64,000 nt of DNA, from assembly GCA_963082975.1 (NCBI GenBank), contig OY720345.1, positions 15,526,491-15,590,490 of the forward strand. The letters run 5' to 3'. Both the position numbers and the translations under genes were made by a program. How positions within the stretch are numbered: the first letter of the stretch is position 1; each line of letters opens with the position of its first letter. This document shows, piece after piece, positions 50,839 through 54,621 of this stretch. This stretch comes from Labia minor. Its lineage: Eukaryota; Arthropoda; Insecta; Dermaptera; Spongiphoridae. Below the pieces are notes generated by a model. The model had not been told where the DNA came from and ran no database searches. It was given only the letters and a program-made list of their open reading frames with translations.

Positions 50839-51387
50839 GAGAGAAATAGCAATATACCGATAAAAGTCGTGTCGACAGAAGAGTTTTCCTTCGCGAGAGA
50901 AGCACTTATCCTGTAGTGTCGTTAGGCAATCGTGGCATCGTACACATTCGGAATGCCACGTGCGTTCGAGGACATTGAGCAAGAATTTGTCCGTGATGGG
51001 CTTGTCGCATCCGTGGCAATGGACAAGCATGCCTGGTGGCCCGCCGAGTCCACCTGGGATATCAGAGACTCGGTTAGCGGGAACGTTCGGAGGTGGATGG
51101 CCGGGAGCGATGCCGTCCTGGGACGGGGACGTACCGAGTGCGCCTTGGTGCATGGCGCCAGGTGCCGAATGCTGGCCTCCGGGGCCCCCCATTGCAGCGC
51201 CGGCCGCTGTGCCTGTCGCGCCGTGAACGAGACCTCCGCCGGGCGCTACTGCAACGACGGCCGTCGAGCCGGGTCCACTTACTGCTCCTGGTGTTGTCGC
51301 AGACACTAGCACCGACATGGCACTACTACGACCTGCACAAGCACCAACAAAGGGTGTCATCCACGGAGCAAAAGCGGTCTCCACCAT
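11228..51387 (-). CDS. Lim1: Lim1 (LHX1/5-class LIM-homeodomain transcription factor), spliced gene
   Basis: Nine coding exons on the minus strand join as 51387-50858, 47852-47663, 47590-47488, 30106-29828, 28376-28159, 14530-14389, 14115-13922, 11627-11390 and 11268-11228. Together they make 1935 nt, or 644 residues plus stop. All eight introns have GT-AG ends and every joint keeps frame. Order: Gly/Ala/Pro-rich N-terminus, LIM1 (C124 to D174), LIM2 (C183 to D237), acidic and Ala-rich linker, homeodomain (about 395-454), Pro/Gly/Ala-rich tail. Family knowledge: Lim1/LHX1/LHX5 are nuclear DNA-binding regulators of head, neural and appendage patterning, and their LIM domains bind the LDB/Chip cofactor. 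Assignment to Lim1 rather than Lim3, apterous or islet rests on the LIM1 core ([11 protein letters not shown]), the [11 protein letters not shown] stretch of LIM2, the [13 protein letters not shown] stretch of the homeodomain and the Val-Trp end. The N-terminal region is longer than in vertebrate LHX1, where LIM1 starts almost at residue 1. Confidence 0.93.
11269..11389 (-). other. Lim1 intron 8
   Basis: Short 121-bp intron with donor gtaaga and acceptor ttttag. It has G-rich sequence on the plus strand around 11320-11365 and no other feature. Confidence 0.85.
11390..11627 (-). CDS. Lim1: Lim1 exon, Gly/Pro-rich C-terminal region
   Basis: This 238-nt exon encodes residues 553-631 and one base of codon 632. 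Acceptor gtttttccag, donor gtaaga. The sequence is dominated by Gly and Pro ([10 protein letters not shown] at the start) and ends EFLQQ after [10 protein letters not shown]. It is probably a disordered activation or interaction region. High GC and matching phases at both ends support it as real coding sequence. Confidence 0.88.
11781..12741. mobile_element. Foldback element, TA-flanked on the left, interrupted by a HINE
   Basis: Left arm starts AGGGAATTTTGTAAATAAAA and the right arm ends with the inverted partner (TTTTATATACAAAATTCCCT). The same arms form the uninterrupted element at 63271-63513. Here a family-1 HINE (11853-12664) sits between the arms. TA lies left of the left end, as for Tc1/mariner-type MITEs; the right flank is TT. 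Confidence 0.6.
11853..12664 (-). mobile_element. HINE-like element, family 1, with internal triplication
   Basis: Minus-oriented copy: 3' stem-loop and GACTATCTCGC at the low end, 5' AGATAGT hairpin remnant at the high end. It carries three tandem copies of an approximately 147-bp internal segment starting at 12062, 12209 and 12356, each beginning AGCAATTCAAT. This makes it longer than the other copies. Confidence 0.75.
13189..13800 (+). mobile_element. HINE-like element, family 3
   Basis: Starts after a T-run with ACTTTCCCGC within a hairpin (ACTTTCCC...GGGAAGT). The inverted partner GCGGGAAAGT is at 13771-13780, followed by a 3' stem-loop (GGGA...TCCC). Inside are a GT/ATGT simple repeat (about 13312-13350) and a core with GAAATTTGGTACACCGA, clearly parallel to family 1 but different in sequence. 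Single copy in this window. Confidence 0.65.
13922..14115 (-). CDS. Lim1: Lim1 exon, C-terminal region with poly-Ala
   Basis: This 194-nt exon encodes residues 488-552. Acceptor tccaaaaag, donor gtgagt after a whole Arg codon. It begins [13 protein letters not shown], which corresponds to the FSFYGD region after the vertebrate LHX1 homeodomain. It then has 11 alanines in a row and a Pro/Gly-rich stretch, ending [10 protein letters not shown]. No folded domain is apparent. In-frame stop TAA follows soon after the donor. Confidence 0.9.
14116..14388 (-). other. Lim1 intron 6
   Basis: 273-bp intron with donor gtattt and acceptor ccaaaaag. No repeat family or coding signal was recognised in it. 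Confidence 0.85.
14389..14530 (-). CDS. Lim1: Lim1 exon, recognition helix of the homeodomain
   Basis: This 142-nt exon encodes residues 441-487 and one base of codon 488. Acceptor ttattatag, donor gtattt. It starts [16 protein letters not shown] and so completes homeodomain helix 3 with W442 (position 48), Q444 (position 50), N445 (position 51) and R447 (position 53), the DNA-contacting set. Position 52 is Lys where vertebrate LHX1 has Arg. After the homeodomain comes a basic stretch with [20 protein letters not shown]. Confidence 0.96.
14640..15690. repeat. Direct duplication flanking a HINE
   Basis: About 145 bp at 14640-14786 is repeated at about 15529-15686 (shared: ACATTATGTAGTTAGCTAC and the run into TGATATTAATATTATT). 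The left copy is interrupted exactly at its right end by the family-2 element at 14787. The right copy continues uninterrupted into TTTTATCATAAAA, so it serves as the empty site. Confidence 0.8.
14787..15384 (+). mobile_element. HINE-like element, family 2, with a local empty site
   Basis: Starts ACCGGCCGACG and ends with CCGTCGGTCGGTTC, the perfect stem-loop GACCTG-GCCA-CAGGTC and a short AACTTA tail. It lies in a T-run. Comparison with the paralogous uninterrupted copy at about 15680 shows no target duplication beyond Ts. About 600 bp, no coding capacity. Confidence 0.75.
15932..16018 (-). pseudogene. Short 18S rRNA-like fragment
   Basis: On the minus strand this GC-richer patch reads ACTCTTCTTAGAGGGACAGG, then CGGCTTCTA and CACGAGATTGA. 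This resembles the conserved 3' half of eukaryotic 18S rRNA around the CTTCTTAGAGGGAC segment. Only about 85 bp is present and it is diverged at its edges, so it is a pseudogene scrap and not a functional rRNA gene. Identified from memory of the conserved motif; the exact edges are uncertain. Confidence 0.6.
17030..17480. other. GC-richer unique island in intron 5
   Basis: A patch of mixed-composition, non-repeat sequence in an otherwise AT-rich intron, containing AAAAGTGACTGACTGACC and a G run (17160-17167) before a pyrimidine/purine-skewed part. Not coding as far as I can see. It may be a conserved regulatory element of Lim1. Confidence 0.25.
18194..18467. mobile_element. hAT-type MITE (CAGTGATGTATTG family)
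   Basis: Ends CAGTGATGTATTG and CAATACACCACTG are inverted. Flanking 8-mers are TTTAATAT (18186-18193) and TATAATAT (18468-18475), one mismatch. The interior carries GGAACGCGTTCCGG and a GGGAACGTCGTTCCC-like palindrome. A second copy is at 31185 and a 3' half at 44188. Confidence 0.8.
18370..18772. repeat. Duplicated segment, partner at about 44188-44587
   Basis: The 3' half of the hAT-type MITE plus about 300 bp of downstream AT-rich DNA recurs at 44188-44587 (shared: ATAAGATATTGCATAACGAG, ATTTTGTTAACAAATTCTA). Both copies run directly into a minus-oriented family-1 HINE. Confidence 0.8.
18776..19001 (-). mobile_element. HINE-like element, family 1, truncated
   Basis: Only the 5' third is present in minus orientation (GCTCAAACCGTTTTTGTGTA, CA microsatellite at 18862-18882, GCGATCAC-type 5' part at the high end). 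Its 3' half is missing and replaced by the duplicated segment 18370-18772. Confidence 0.7.
19135..19212. repeat. Tandem repeat of an 18-19 bp AT-rich unit
   Basis: About four units of AAAAATAATATAAATATC/T in a row. Confidence 0.8.
19640..20050. other. GC-richer unique island in intron 5
   Basis: Non-repeat sequence including GGTGAGGGTCGGTCTCTGAC (19925-19944) and AGCCGACAATAGAACAGTCC after a long T run (19856-19877). No open exon with splice sites was found. Candidate regulatory DNA only by composition. Confidence 0.25.
20122..20532 (-). mobile_element. HINE-like element, family 2, degenerate
   Basis: Minus orientation: low end GAGCTGTGGCCAGGCAC with GACCGACGAT, high end near TTATCGTCACTCGG. 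The core keeps TGAAATTTGGTGTGAAAACA and a GGACGGACGGACAG simple repeat. Both ends are diverged. Confidence 0.65.
21498..21725 (-). mobile_element. Short HINE-like or palindromic element, family 4
   Basis: A 228-bp unit bounded by inverted repeats AGTACCTGGTTCACCGAGC and GCTCGGTGAACCAGGTACT. At the low end these continue into a perfect hairpin ACCGAGC-TGCG-GCTCGGT. The interior resembles the 3' half of family 2 (AACAATTTCAAATAATTT). Orientation is inferred from the hairpin side. It fits the HINE plan but could be another MITE. Confidence 0.5.
22402..23323. repeat. Duplicated segment (flank plus HINE), partner at 32912-33772
   Basis: About 450 bp of host-like sequence starting AGTAATGTCGATCTGACCAC together with the family-1 copy at 22859 recurs at 32912-33772 with few differences. 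The two family-1 copies share the same internal deletion after ACTATCTCGCCAG, so they were copied together. Confidence 0.85.
22859..23323 (+). mobile_element. HINE-like element, family 1, internally deleted
   Basis: Starts ACTATCTCGCCAG and jumps straight to the TTTGAGCAAGAATAATG core, so the microsatellite and part of the 5' region are missing. It keeps GCGAGATAGT and the 3' stem-loop ending CACTCCAG. Confidence 0.75.
24097..24160. repeat. Compound microsatellite (CA)n (TA)n (GA)n
   Basis: Consecutive CA, TA and GA runs. Confidence 0.9.
25258..25290. repeat. (TA)n microsatellite
   Basis: Uninterrupted TA run; a similar run is at 25563-25590 and a GA run at 25680-25697. Confidence 0.9.
26218..26698 (-). 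mobile_element. HINE-like element, family 2
   Basis: Minus orientation, low end with GAACTGTGGCCAGGC and high end with CTATCGTCGGTCGGT followed by an A run. The interior has ACGGACAGACGGACAGAC and the family core. Its 5' end abuts a 250-bp segment that is also found next to the family-1 element at 45470. Confidence 0.7.
26699..26950. repeat. Dispersed segment, partner at 45471-45725
   Basis: About 250 bp shared with 45471-45725 (AATCAAAAGTTTTAACTAAA, CCCAGTATACTG-like end). In both places it starts at the 5' end of a HINE, but the HINEs belong to different families. Confidence 0.75.
26955..27060 (-). mobile_element. HINE-like family 2, 5' terminal fragment
   Basis: Contains ATGCATGATTCGTG, AATTTGGTACGAAAACAATA and a degenerate terminus TTATCGTTGGTAGGT. 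Confidence 0.65.
27250..27870. other. GC-richer unique island close to the homeodomain exon
   Basis: About 600 bp of non-repeat, purine-rich sequence with GA runs, GCATTCGATACGCATCAACG (27434-27453) and a homeobox-type core ATTATTAG next to a CACATGTG E-box-like motif (about 27706-27722). Open frames here lack splice sites. Candidate enhancer. Confidence 0.3.
28159..28376 (-). CDS. Lim1: Lim1 exon, first three quarters of the homeodomain
   Basis: This 218-nt exon encodes residues 368-440. Acceptor aatttaag, donor gtaggc after a whole Gln codon. After a polar acidic stretch it reads [20 protein letters not shown], then [18 protein letters not shown] and LPMRVIQ, covering homeodomain positions 1 to 46 (N-terminal arm, helices 1 and 2 and the start of helix 3). 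The intron that interrupts recognition helix 3 before Val-Trp-Phe is a familiar position for Lim1-class genes. Confidence 0.96.
28597..29127. repeat. Three-unit tandem array, about 170-176 bp per unit
   Basis: Units begin GGTTAAAAAAAGCAATTTTA at 28615, 28791 and 28961 and end with ATGGGATTAACAAAATTTAT. They are highly similar, suggesting recent amplification inside the intron. Confidence 0.85.
29513..29787. mobile_element. hAT-type MITE (CAGTGATTCTCAACC family), perfect target duplication
   Basis: Ends CAGTGATTCTCAACC and GTTGAGAATCACTG are inverted. ATCTAGAA flanks both sides (29505-29512 and 29788-29795). A relative is at 59981. Confidence 0.85.
29828..30106 (-). CDS. Lim1: Lim1 exon, acidic and Ala-rich linker before homeodomain
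   Basis: This 279-nt exon encodes residues 275-367 and one base of codon 368. Acceptor cttttgacag, donor gtaagc. It starts with an acidic cluster ([11 protein letters not shown]), then Gly/Pro-rich sequence, a VVKQEP motif around K312 that fits the sumoylation consensus (hydrophobic-Lys-X-Glu), alanine runs and another acidic patch (DDSEDQG). The base composition is very GC-rich compared with the surrounding intron. The phase-1 ends match both neighbours. The acidic linker between LIM and homeodomains is normal for the family; the long alanine runs are a lineage feature. Confidence 0.9.
31185..31434. mobile_element. hAT-type MITE (CAGTGATGTATTG family), perfect target duplication
   Basis: Ends CAGTGATGTATTGG and CCAAAACACCACTA, flanked on both sides by TATATAAC (31177-31184 and 31435-31442). 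Same family as the copy at 18194. Confidence 0.85.
32636..33772 (+). mobile_element. Composite HINE with captured DNA
   Basis: Starts with a normal family-1 5' end (ACTATCTCGCCAGAGATAGT) and runs to the core at about 32910. It then switches to the segment copied at 22402-22858 (about 410 bp, no HINE homology) and ends with a second, internally deleted family-1 copy from 33321 to a normal 3' stem-loop at 33772. The whole therefore has one outer 5' end and one outer 3' end around foreign DNA. Confidence 0.65.
32755..32825. repeat. TA/TATG/TGTA microsatellite inside a HINE
   Basis: Occupies the microsatellite position of family 1, where other copies have GT runs. It gives a spurious Tyr/Ile-rich open frame on the minus strand. 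Confidence 0.85.
33955..34335. other. GC-richer unique island in intron 3
   Basis: Non-repeat sequence with GA run (34009-34024), CTCCTCCTCCTCCACCACC (34207-34234 area) and AGCAAGCAAGCAAC. No spliceable open frame was found. Candidate regulatory DNA by composition only. Confidence 0.25.
34865..35483 (-). mobile_element. HINE-like element, family 1 (full length)
   Basis: Minus orientation: CTGGAGTGTCTCCACTCG at the low end, ACTATCTCGC next, and the hairpin ACTATCTC-TGGC-GAGATAGT at the high end followed by an A run. A CACACATATA microsatellite lies at about 35332-35350. Confidence 0.8.
36064..36548 (+). mobile_element. Internally deleted, broken mariner transposon
   Basis: Terminal inverted repeats of about 28 bp (GGTGAAAAGTTTCCGGCCTG at 36072-36091 and its inverse near 36520-36540), TA on both sides. 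Between them, plus-strand frames give recognisable mariner transposase blocks: [12 protein letters not shown], then [20 protein letters not shown] (the catalytic Asp region), and [10 protein letters not shown] near the C-terminus. The catalytic middle is largely missing and several stops interrupt the frame, so it is a dead, shortened copy. Confidence 0.85.
36715..37090. other. GC-richer unique island in intron 3
   Basis: Non-repeat sequence, relatively GC-rich, with CACCCCC/GGGGGT runs (36720-37035). The minus-strand open frame at 37025-36801 has no domain or splice support. Candidate regulatory region or unknown repeat. Confidence 0.25.
37870..37953. repeat. Tandem repeat, 31-bp unit, about 2.7 copies
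   Basis: Units start CATAATGTTATAGACATCAC at 37870, 37901 and 37932. Confidence 0.85.
38405..38600. other. Pyrimidine-rich unique island
   Basis: C/T-rich, GC-richer sequence (CTGTCCCAGCTGTCCCAACT at 38450-38469) ending in a CT run. No coding support. Confidence 0.2.
38862..39223. mobile_element. pogo/mariner-type MITE
   Basis: Ends TAGTGAATGCTCTATATAAG and (inverted) TATATAGAGCGTTCACTG, flanked by TA. The 362-bp interior repeats the GTTGCTTATATAGAA theme near both ends and carries no transposase. Confidence 0.7.
39818..40384 (-). mobile_element. HINE-like element, family 1
   Basis: Minus orientation, CTGGAGTGACTCCACTCG at the low end and the hairpin ending GAGATAGT at the high end. CA microsatellite at about 40241-40269. 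One internal segment is deleted relative to 34865. Confidence 0.8.
41035..41450. other. GC-richer unique island with a Dorsal/NF-kB-like site
   Basis: Two GA runs, then unusually GC-rich sequence (41100-41320) including GGGGAAAACC at 41212-41221, which fits a Rel-type site, and GGGGTTGGGGTAATCGAATC. G-rich purine tract afterwards (41340-41425). Not coding. The best candidate enhancer-like island by composition in intron 3. Confidence 0.3.
42567..43128. repeat. Tandem duplication, about 286-bp unit, related to HINE family 2
   Basis: Units begin TGCACTGAAAGTCAGAAAAG at 42571 and 42857. Each contains minus-strand family-2 motifs (AATTAAGAAAAAA..., CCGAGRCTGAAACCAATACA, ATGGTGTGAAATTC). So an interior part of a family-2 relative has been tandemly duplicated. 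Confidence 0.7.
43370..43720. other. GC-richer unique island in intron 3
   Basis: Contains GCGCATGCGTAGCACGCC (43599-43616) and CGCCGCCCTTGGTTTGAG (43641-43658), unusual for this AT-rich intron. Overlapping open frames lack splice sites and domains. Candidate regulatory element. Confidence 0.3.
44188..44587. repeat. Duplicated segment, partner at 18370-18772
   Basis: Begins inside the hAT-type MITE (3' half only, ending CAATACACCACTG) and continues through about 300 bp of shared flank to the HINE at 44616. A short piece (about 44146-44178) near the start repeats part of 44494-44520. Confidence 0.8.
44616..45470 (-). mobile_element. HINE-like element, family 1 variant (1b), 5' tip lost
   Basis: The low end keeps the 3' stem-loop GGGAGTGTCTCCACTCG and a degenerate ACTATCTTAC. 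The next about 350 bp differ from ordinary family 1 and match the copy at 56855 (TAACATAATTTTCA, TTTTATTGAAATAAGAAG). The high end reads CATCGAAAGTTAGTAAAAA, lacking the 5' hairpin. Confidence 0.7.
45471..45725. repeat. Dispersed segment, partner at 26699-26950
   Basis: See the partner entry. Here it adjoins the 5' side of a family-1 element instead of a family-2 element. Confidence 0.75.
46493..46963 (-). mobile_element. HINE-like element, family 2
   Basis: Minus orientation. GAGCTGTGGCCAGGCAC and GACCGACGATT at the low end; the family core and GGACGGACGGACAAA inside; the 5' terminus is lost after GAAATTTGGTGTGAAAATAA. Confidence 0.65.
47403..47435. repeat. (TA)n microsatellite
   Basis: Pure TA run about 50 bp from the Lim1 linker exon end, within intron 3. 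Confidence 0.9.
47488..47590 (-). CDS. Lim1: Lim1 exon, linker after LIM2
   Basis: This 103-nt exon lies only 72 bp downstream of the LIM2 exon and encodes residues 241-274 plus one base of codon 275. Acceptor cccattacag, donor gtcagt. It begins [14 protein letters not shown] and ends in a His-rich stretch ([10 protein letters not shown]). No domain is seen; it is the flexible linker between the LIM domains and the homeodomain. In-frame stops follow directly after the donor, which fixes the exon end. Confidence 0.85.
47663..47852 (-). CDS. Lim1: Lim1 exon encoding LIM domain 2
   Basis: This 190-nt exon encodes residues 177-240. Acceptor gtgtttag, donor gtaagt after a whole Gln codon. Zinc ligands are C183, C186, H205, C208, C211, C214, C234 and D237. 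The stretch [19 protein letters not shown] is typical of Lim1/LHX1/LHX5 second LIM domains. The first split codon (CG from the previous exon plus A) restores Arg-Arg-Tyr-Gly-Thr-Lys-Cys, matching the normal spacing between the two LIM domains. Confidence 0.95.
47921..48456. mobile_element. Foldback element, family 5, containing a HINE tip
   Basis: Long imperfect inverted arms (about 100 bp): GGTAATGGTTAACGAGACGG at the left and CCGTCTAGTTAACAATTACC at the right, both continuing into GATTTTGATGAAACTT-type sequence. At 48231-48270 the interior holds the terminal about 38 bp of HINE family 2 (CTATCGTCGGTCGGTAAAAA). A second, enlarged copy is at 54249-55277. Confidence 0.6.
49758..49860. repeat. 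A-rich (AAAAT)n-type tract
   Basis: About 100 bp of A with periodic T; low complexity. Confidence 0.85.
49979..50331. mobile_element. hAT-like MITE, degenerate
   Basis: Ends TAGTTGTTCTCAACC and GGTTAAGAATCACTA resemble the inverted ends of the 29513 and 59981 elements. The target duplication is not clear. Confidence 0.5.
50525..50754. mobile_element. Tc1/mariner-type MITE with long terminal repeats
   Basis: Ends CAGTGAGGTGCAAAAAAAGT and ACTTTTTTTGCACCTCAGTG are inverted and extend about 40 bp with few mismatches. TA flanks both sides (50523-50524 and 50755-50756). The 230-bp element lies about 100 bp from the LIM1 exon donor. Confidence 0.85.
50778..50850. repeat. (TA)n(GA)n microsatellite at the LIM1 exon donor
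   Basis: TA run followed by a long GA run with AAAGAGAG variants, ending 8 bp before the exon boundary at 50858. On the transcript it is a (TC)n(TA)n tract immediately after the splice donor. Confidence 0.9.
50858..51387 (-). CDS. Lim1: Lim1 exon with putative start codon and LIM domain 1
   Basis: This exon encodes residues 1-177. The ATG at 51387-51385 opens MVETAFAPW, followed by about 110 residues rich in Gly, Ala and Pro. LIM domain 1 follows, with zinc ligands C124, C127, H145, C148, C151, C154, C171 and D174. The exon ends at 50858 after CG of a split Arg codon, with donor gtatat. The start is not certain. A good acceptor (ccaacag) lies at 51395, just before the ATG. A second one (ttgtgcag, exon start 51332) is inside the exon and fits the phase of the upstream exon at 52756-52933. 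So either this ATG is used from a nearby promoter, or the exon is internal and begins at 51332. Confidence 0.9.
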
Positions 51388-51539
51388 CACGATTCTGTTG
51401 GCGGAAATTGAGAAACCAAAATGGCTTTTAGTCAAAAGGTTGATTAGAAAAAAATTAGAAAAAAAAAACAAAACAAAAAGATTCGAAATTAATGGTAATA
51501 ATAATAAATTAACTGATAATTAACTCAAATAAACCAATC

Positions 51540-51600
51540 ATTATGAAAAAAGATTGAGGGGTGGGTAGGGGGGGCGGGGTGAGTGGCCTTCACTTTTGAA
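51540..51600 (-). promoter_or_regulatory. G-rich/GC-box stretch upstream of the LIM1 exon
   Basis: A run of G-rich sequence with a GC-box-like GGGGGGGCGGGG (51568-51579) lies about 180 bp upstream of the ATG at 51387. It is isolated in AT-rich DNA. It could be the core of an alternative Lim1 promoter that would make the ATG at 51387 the true start of a short isoform. This is inference from composition and position only. Confidence 0.25.
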
Positions 51601-51772
51601 AAATAAAATTATTATTATTATTATTTTTTTTTTTCATTTTTATCCAATAACCCATTTGTCGTATTTTCATAATATGGACCATTTTCTAATTCATTTTTAT
51701 TTTTATTATTATTTATTTACTATTAATATAAATAACTAAAAAATTTAATAAATTTGCAATCTTCCGCGCATA
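51600..51772. repeat. Segment duplicated at 54633-54825
   Basis: Shared sequence includes CAATAACCCATTTGTCGTAT and CATAATATGRACCATTTTCT. The second copy lies inside the family-5 element at 54249. Confidence 0.85.
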
Positions 51773-52755
51773 TATTTTTGTAATTCAGAGAAAATTTCAA
51801 TTATGTATTAAAAATATACATAATATAATCTATATAATTAATTGTAGATTTTATTATTATTATTTTTTTTATTAATATAAATAATCTTGGTTTAATTAAT
51901 TAATTCTATTTGGGAATATAAAAACCCATTCGTTAAAGTTATCTAACTACAATATAAATAAATCATATATTTAATTCCCAAATATATTGAGAAATATGTA
52001 ATTGAGAATTTTATTTTTATTTGGATGGATATTTATTATAATCTTTATATGAAATTTTAATGATTGCTATTCTCTTTTTAATAAATATAAAAAAATTCAA
52101 TCTAATAGATGCTTTTGAAAATACTTTTATAATAAAAATATTATATGTCCTTTATATATATTTCTAAATTTTAAAAAAAAATGATCGCATTAACTAGAAA
52201 ATTAATTTATGGAAAAAAAGAGAAATAAATAATAATTTAGAGAAGAAAAAAAAAACTAGAAAAAGAATAATATATAAAATATAATGAGCCGATATTCAAT
52301 ATTCAAAATAAAATTTTTGAAAATTTAAGAAATTTTAAATTTAAAAAAAAAAAAATCATGGATAGGTTTAGGTAAGTAATATTTATTAATATCAATTTGT
52401 TCCAAAGAATATAGAAAATTATTTTATTAAATTAAATCCAATCAAGAGAAAAAAAAAATTTTCTACAAATTATTGAAAATTTAAATATTTTTGAAAAGAT
52501 ATTATTCTTAATTATGTTCAAAAAGATGGAATATTATAGAAACGAAACTTATTTTCATTACTAGTAAAGAAATAAATTGGATTGATTGTCCCAAAAGGCA
52601 TTTTGGATCAAATTGAATGGCAGAAGAGCAAGCGGGCAGTGGTTTGTGGATCCATGGCCATCCTAAGGGATGATTTCGATCGATGAGGGGTGGGTGGGAG
52701 GGAAGTGGAGAGGGTAGTGGAAGTAGATGGAAGATGGAAGGGGGGAGATGATTAC
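51773..52755. other. Sequence between exon B and the LIM1 exon
   Basis: AT-rich up to about 52600, then a GC-richer patch (52615-52750) on the 3' side of candidate exon B with GGATCCATGGCCATCC and a G-rich run. No additional exon is supported. Confidence 0.5.
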
Positions 52756-52933
52756 CAATATTGTGCGCCTGCGTGACGGTGCAGCACACGACGGAGGGGT
52801 TGGAGGCGCAGGCATCGAGGGCGCCTCTTCCGCGTCTGGGCGCAGGACAGGGCAGCGCGGCGACGGCAGCCAGCGCCGGATTCACGCACGCCGCCGACGA
52901 CGCAGCCCGCGGACCCTGCGCCACCCTCCTCAG
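52756..52933 (-). CDS. Candidate upstream coding exon B of the Lim1 transcript
   Basis: A GC-rich island of 178 bp in very AT-rich DNA. On the minus strand it is open in one frame that begins LRRVAQGPRAASS and ends VTQAHNI. Acceptor gctctaagctaag (exon start 52933), donor gtaatc after 52756. It enters in phase 0, matching the end of exon A, and leaves in phase 1, matching the internal acceptor at 51332 of the LIM1 exon. A second minus-strand frame is also open from an alternative acceptor, so the exact frame is not certain. I do not recognise the sequence from any family. The acceptor has a weak pyrimidine tract. It could also be a 5' UTR exon. Confidence 0.5.
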
Positions 52934-54248
52934 CTTAGCTTAGAGCCACCGGACACACACAACAACATCTACCCTCACATCTACTACATGCACATGAAAT
53001 ACATGCAACACACGTGCATTCCTATTCATCAACACACTCCCCTCCCTAACCATCGCCCCCCCCCACCCTAATCTAAAATATATACAATAGGAATCTATTA
53101 TCATAGAAACTATCATAAACGATAATAATCAATCCTTTTTCAAACAGAAAAATCTTCAAAATAATTAATATTAATAATAAATCCATCATTTATAAAATTT
53201 AAATTTTATTCTATAGAATTTAATTTAATTGAATTTAATTTAATCACATATTTAAAAAAAATCATTCTTTTTGTATTTTCATATACATATATTAATAAAT
53301 TAATCTATTTTGAGAAATTAGAAAAAATTAATATATATTAAATATATTCAAATATATCTACAATTATTTTTAAACACAATTTATATTTTATTTAATTATT
53401 TAATCATTTATCATTATCAACCATTAATATGCAGACATTTTCTATATTATTCGATGACTACTTCATTTTGCCACATAAAATTCCAAATATATATTTTAAA
53501 TTTTATTTAAAATGGATTCATTTTGATTTTGAATACATGAAACAAATTCAATTCCTTATTTAATGACATTTAAAGGAAATGGTCCATCTAATATATGTAA
53601 GTATATATTTATCATAAAATCACTAATTTTCTAAATTCATTTGTAATAAAATTTCTTCAAGGAATGTAAACTGAGATAATAAAAAAAAATGATAAAGATC
53701 AAGATTACGTTAACTTTTCTTCTTATTCATTTAAATAGACATAAATGAGACATCAAAAACAAATATACAGGCATTCATTATCATCAACATCATCATCATC
53801 ATCAGATTAGAAATTTTTCGGATTATTTTTTAATCTCTTCAGGTGAGACGCAAAGTTTATAATAAATAAAATTGACTTTATTTTTAATTTTTTTTTTTTT
53901 GTTTTATTTCTCAATCAATCTAAATTGTCTGTTAAGTCAGTAAGAATAAAATGATTGATGAAGAGGCCATGGAAGATGGGAATTGTCACCTGTGTATGAG
54001 GCGAATATAAAACGATTAAAAACCTCCTCGTCACTTCTTTTCATTTCCCAGGGACACGTTATATGAATTTTTATTTTAATCCTATTTAATCCAGATTAAT
54101 GAAAATATATTTATATCTAATTATTAATATTTTTTTTATATAATATATAAAATAGAATAAAAATATATAATCAGCAGAAATGGAAACGAGATGTAAATTT
54201 GATAATGAGACTTAGAAGTGAAATAATAATAATTTATCTATATCTAAG
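52934..54248. other. Sequence between candidate exons A and B, first part
   Basis: A C-rich patch with CACACACAACAACATC near 52954-52970 and a run of C at 53056-53068, otherwise AT-rich. No gene or recognised repeat apart from CAT/CAA simple repeats near 53785-53800. Confidence 0.5.
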
Positions 54249-54581
54249 AGTAATTGTTCAGATTAGTTGTGTGTTATGTCATGGATTTGGTTGAAACTTT
54301 GATAGTGGATTCCTTTTTTAATTCCAAACAAACTTTCCTTATGCAATTTTTCTTGATCTCTTCTAATTTGCGGGATAAAAATTATTAAAATTTGCATATA
54401 AATTCATTGATATTCCATTAATATTTAGCTACCATGTTTTATCTATTTGACAGCAGAGGGCTCGCCTAATTTTGGGGAGTTTTTTTTTTTAATTCGGATT
54501 GGATATAAAAAAATTAAAAAATAAATTAATTAAATAATTTTCCTATATCCTAACCGAACCGAAAAAAACCGAAAATTAGTG

Positions 54582-54621
<40 letters not shown>

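Larger units (their letters stand above)
47853..50857 (-). other. Lim1 intron 1, between the LIM domain exons
   Basis: 3.0-kb intron, donor gtatat, acceptor gtgtttag. It contains a foldback element (47921-48456), an A/AAAT-rich tract (about 49758-49860), a hAT-like element (49979-50331), a TA-flanked MITE (50525-50754) and a microsatellite that touches the splice donor region (50778-50850). Confidence 0.85.

Noticed and set aside
51277-51282. GTAAGT donor-like site inside the LIM1 exon
   Set aside because: Using it would remove the LIM1 domain; the frame stays open through it to a donor that matches the LIM2 exon.
50932-51431. Several plus-strand frames, up to 125 codons
   Set aside because: Antisense shadows of the LIM1 exon.
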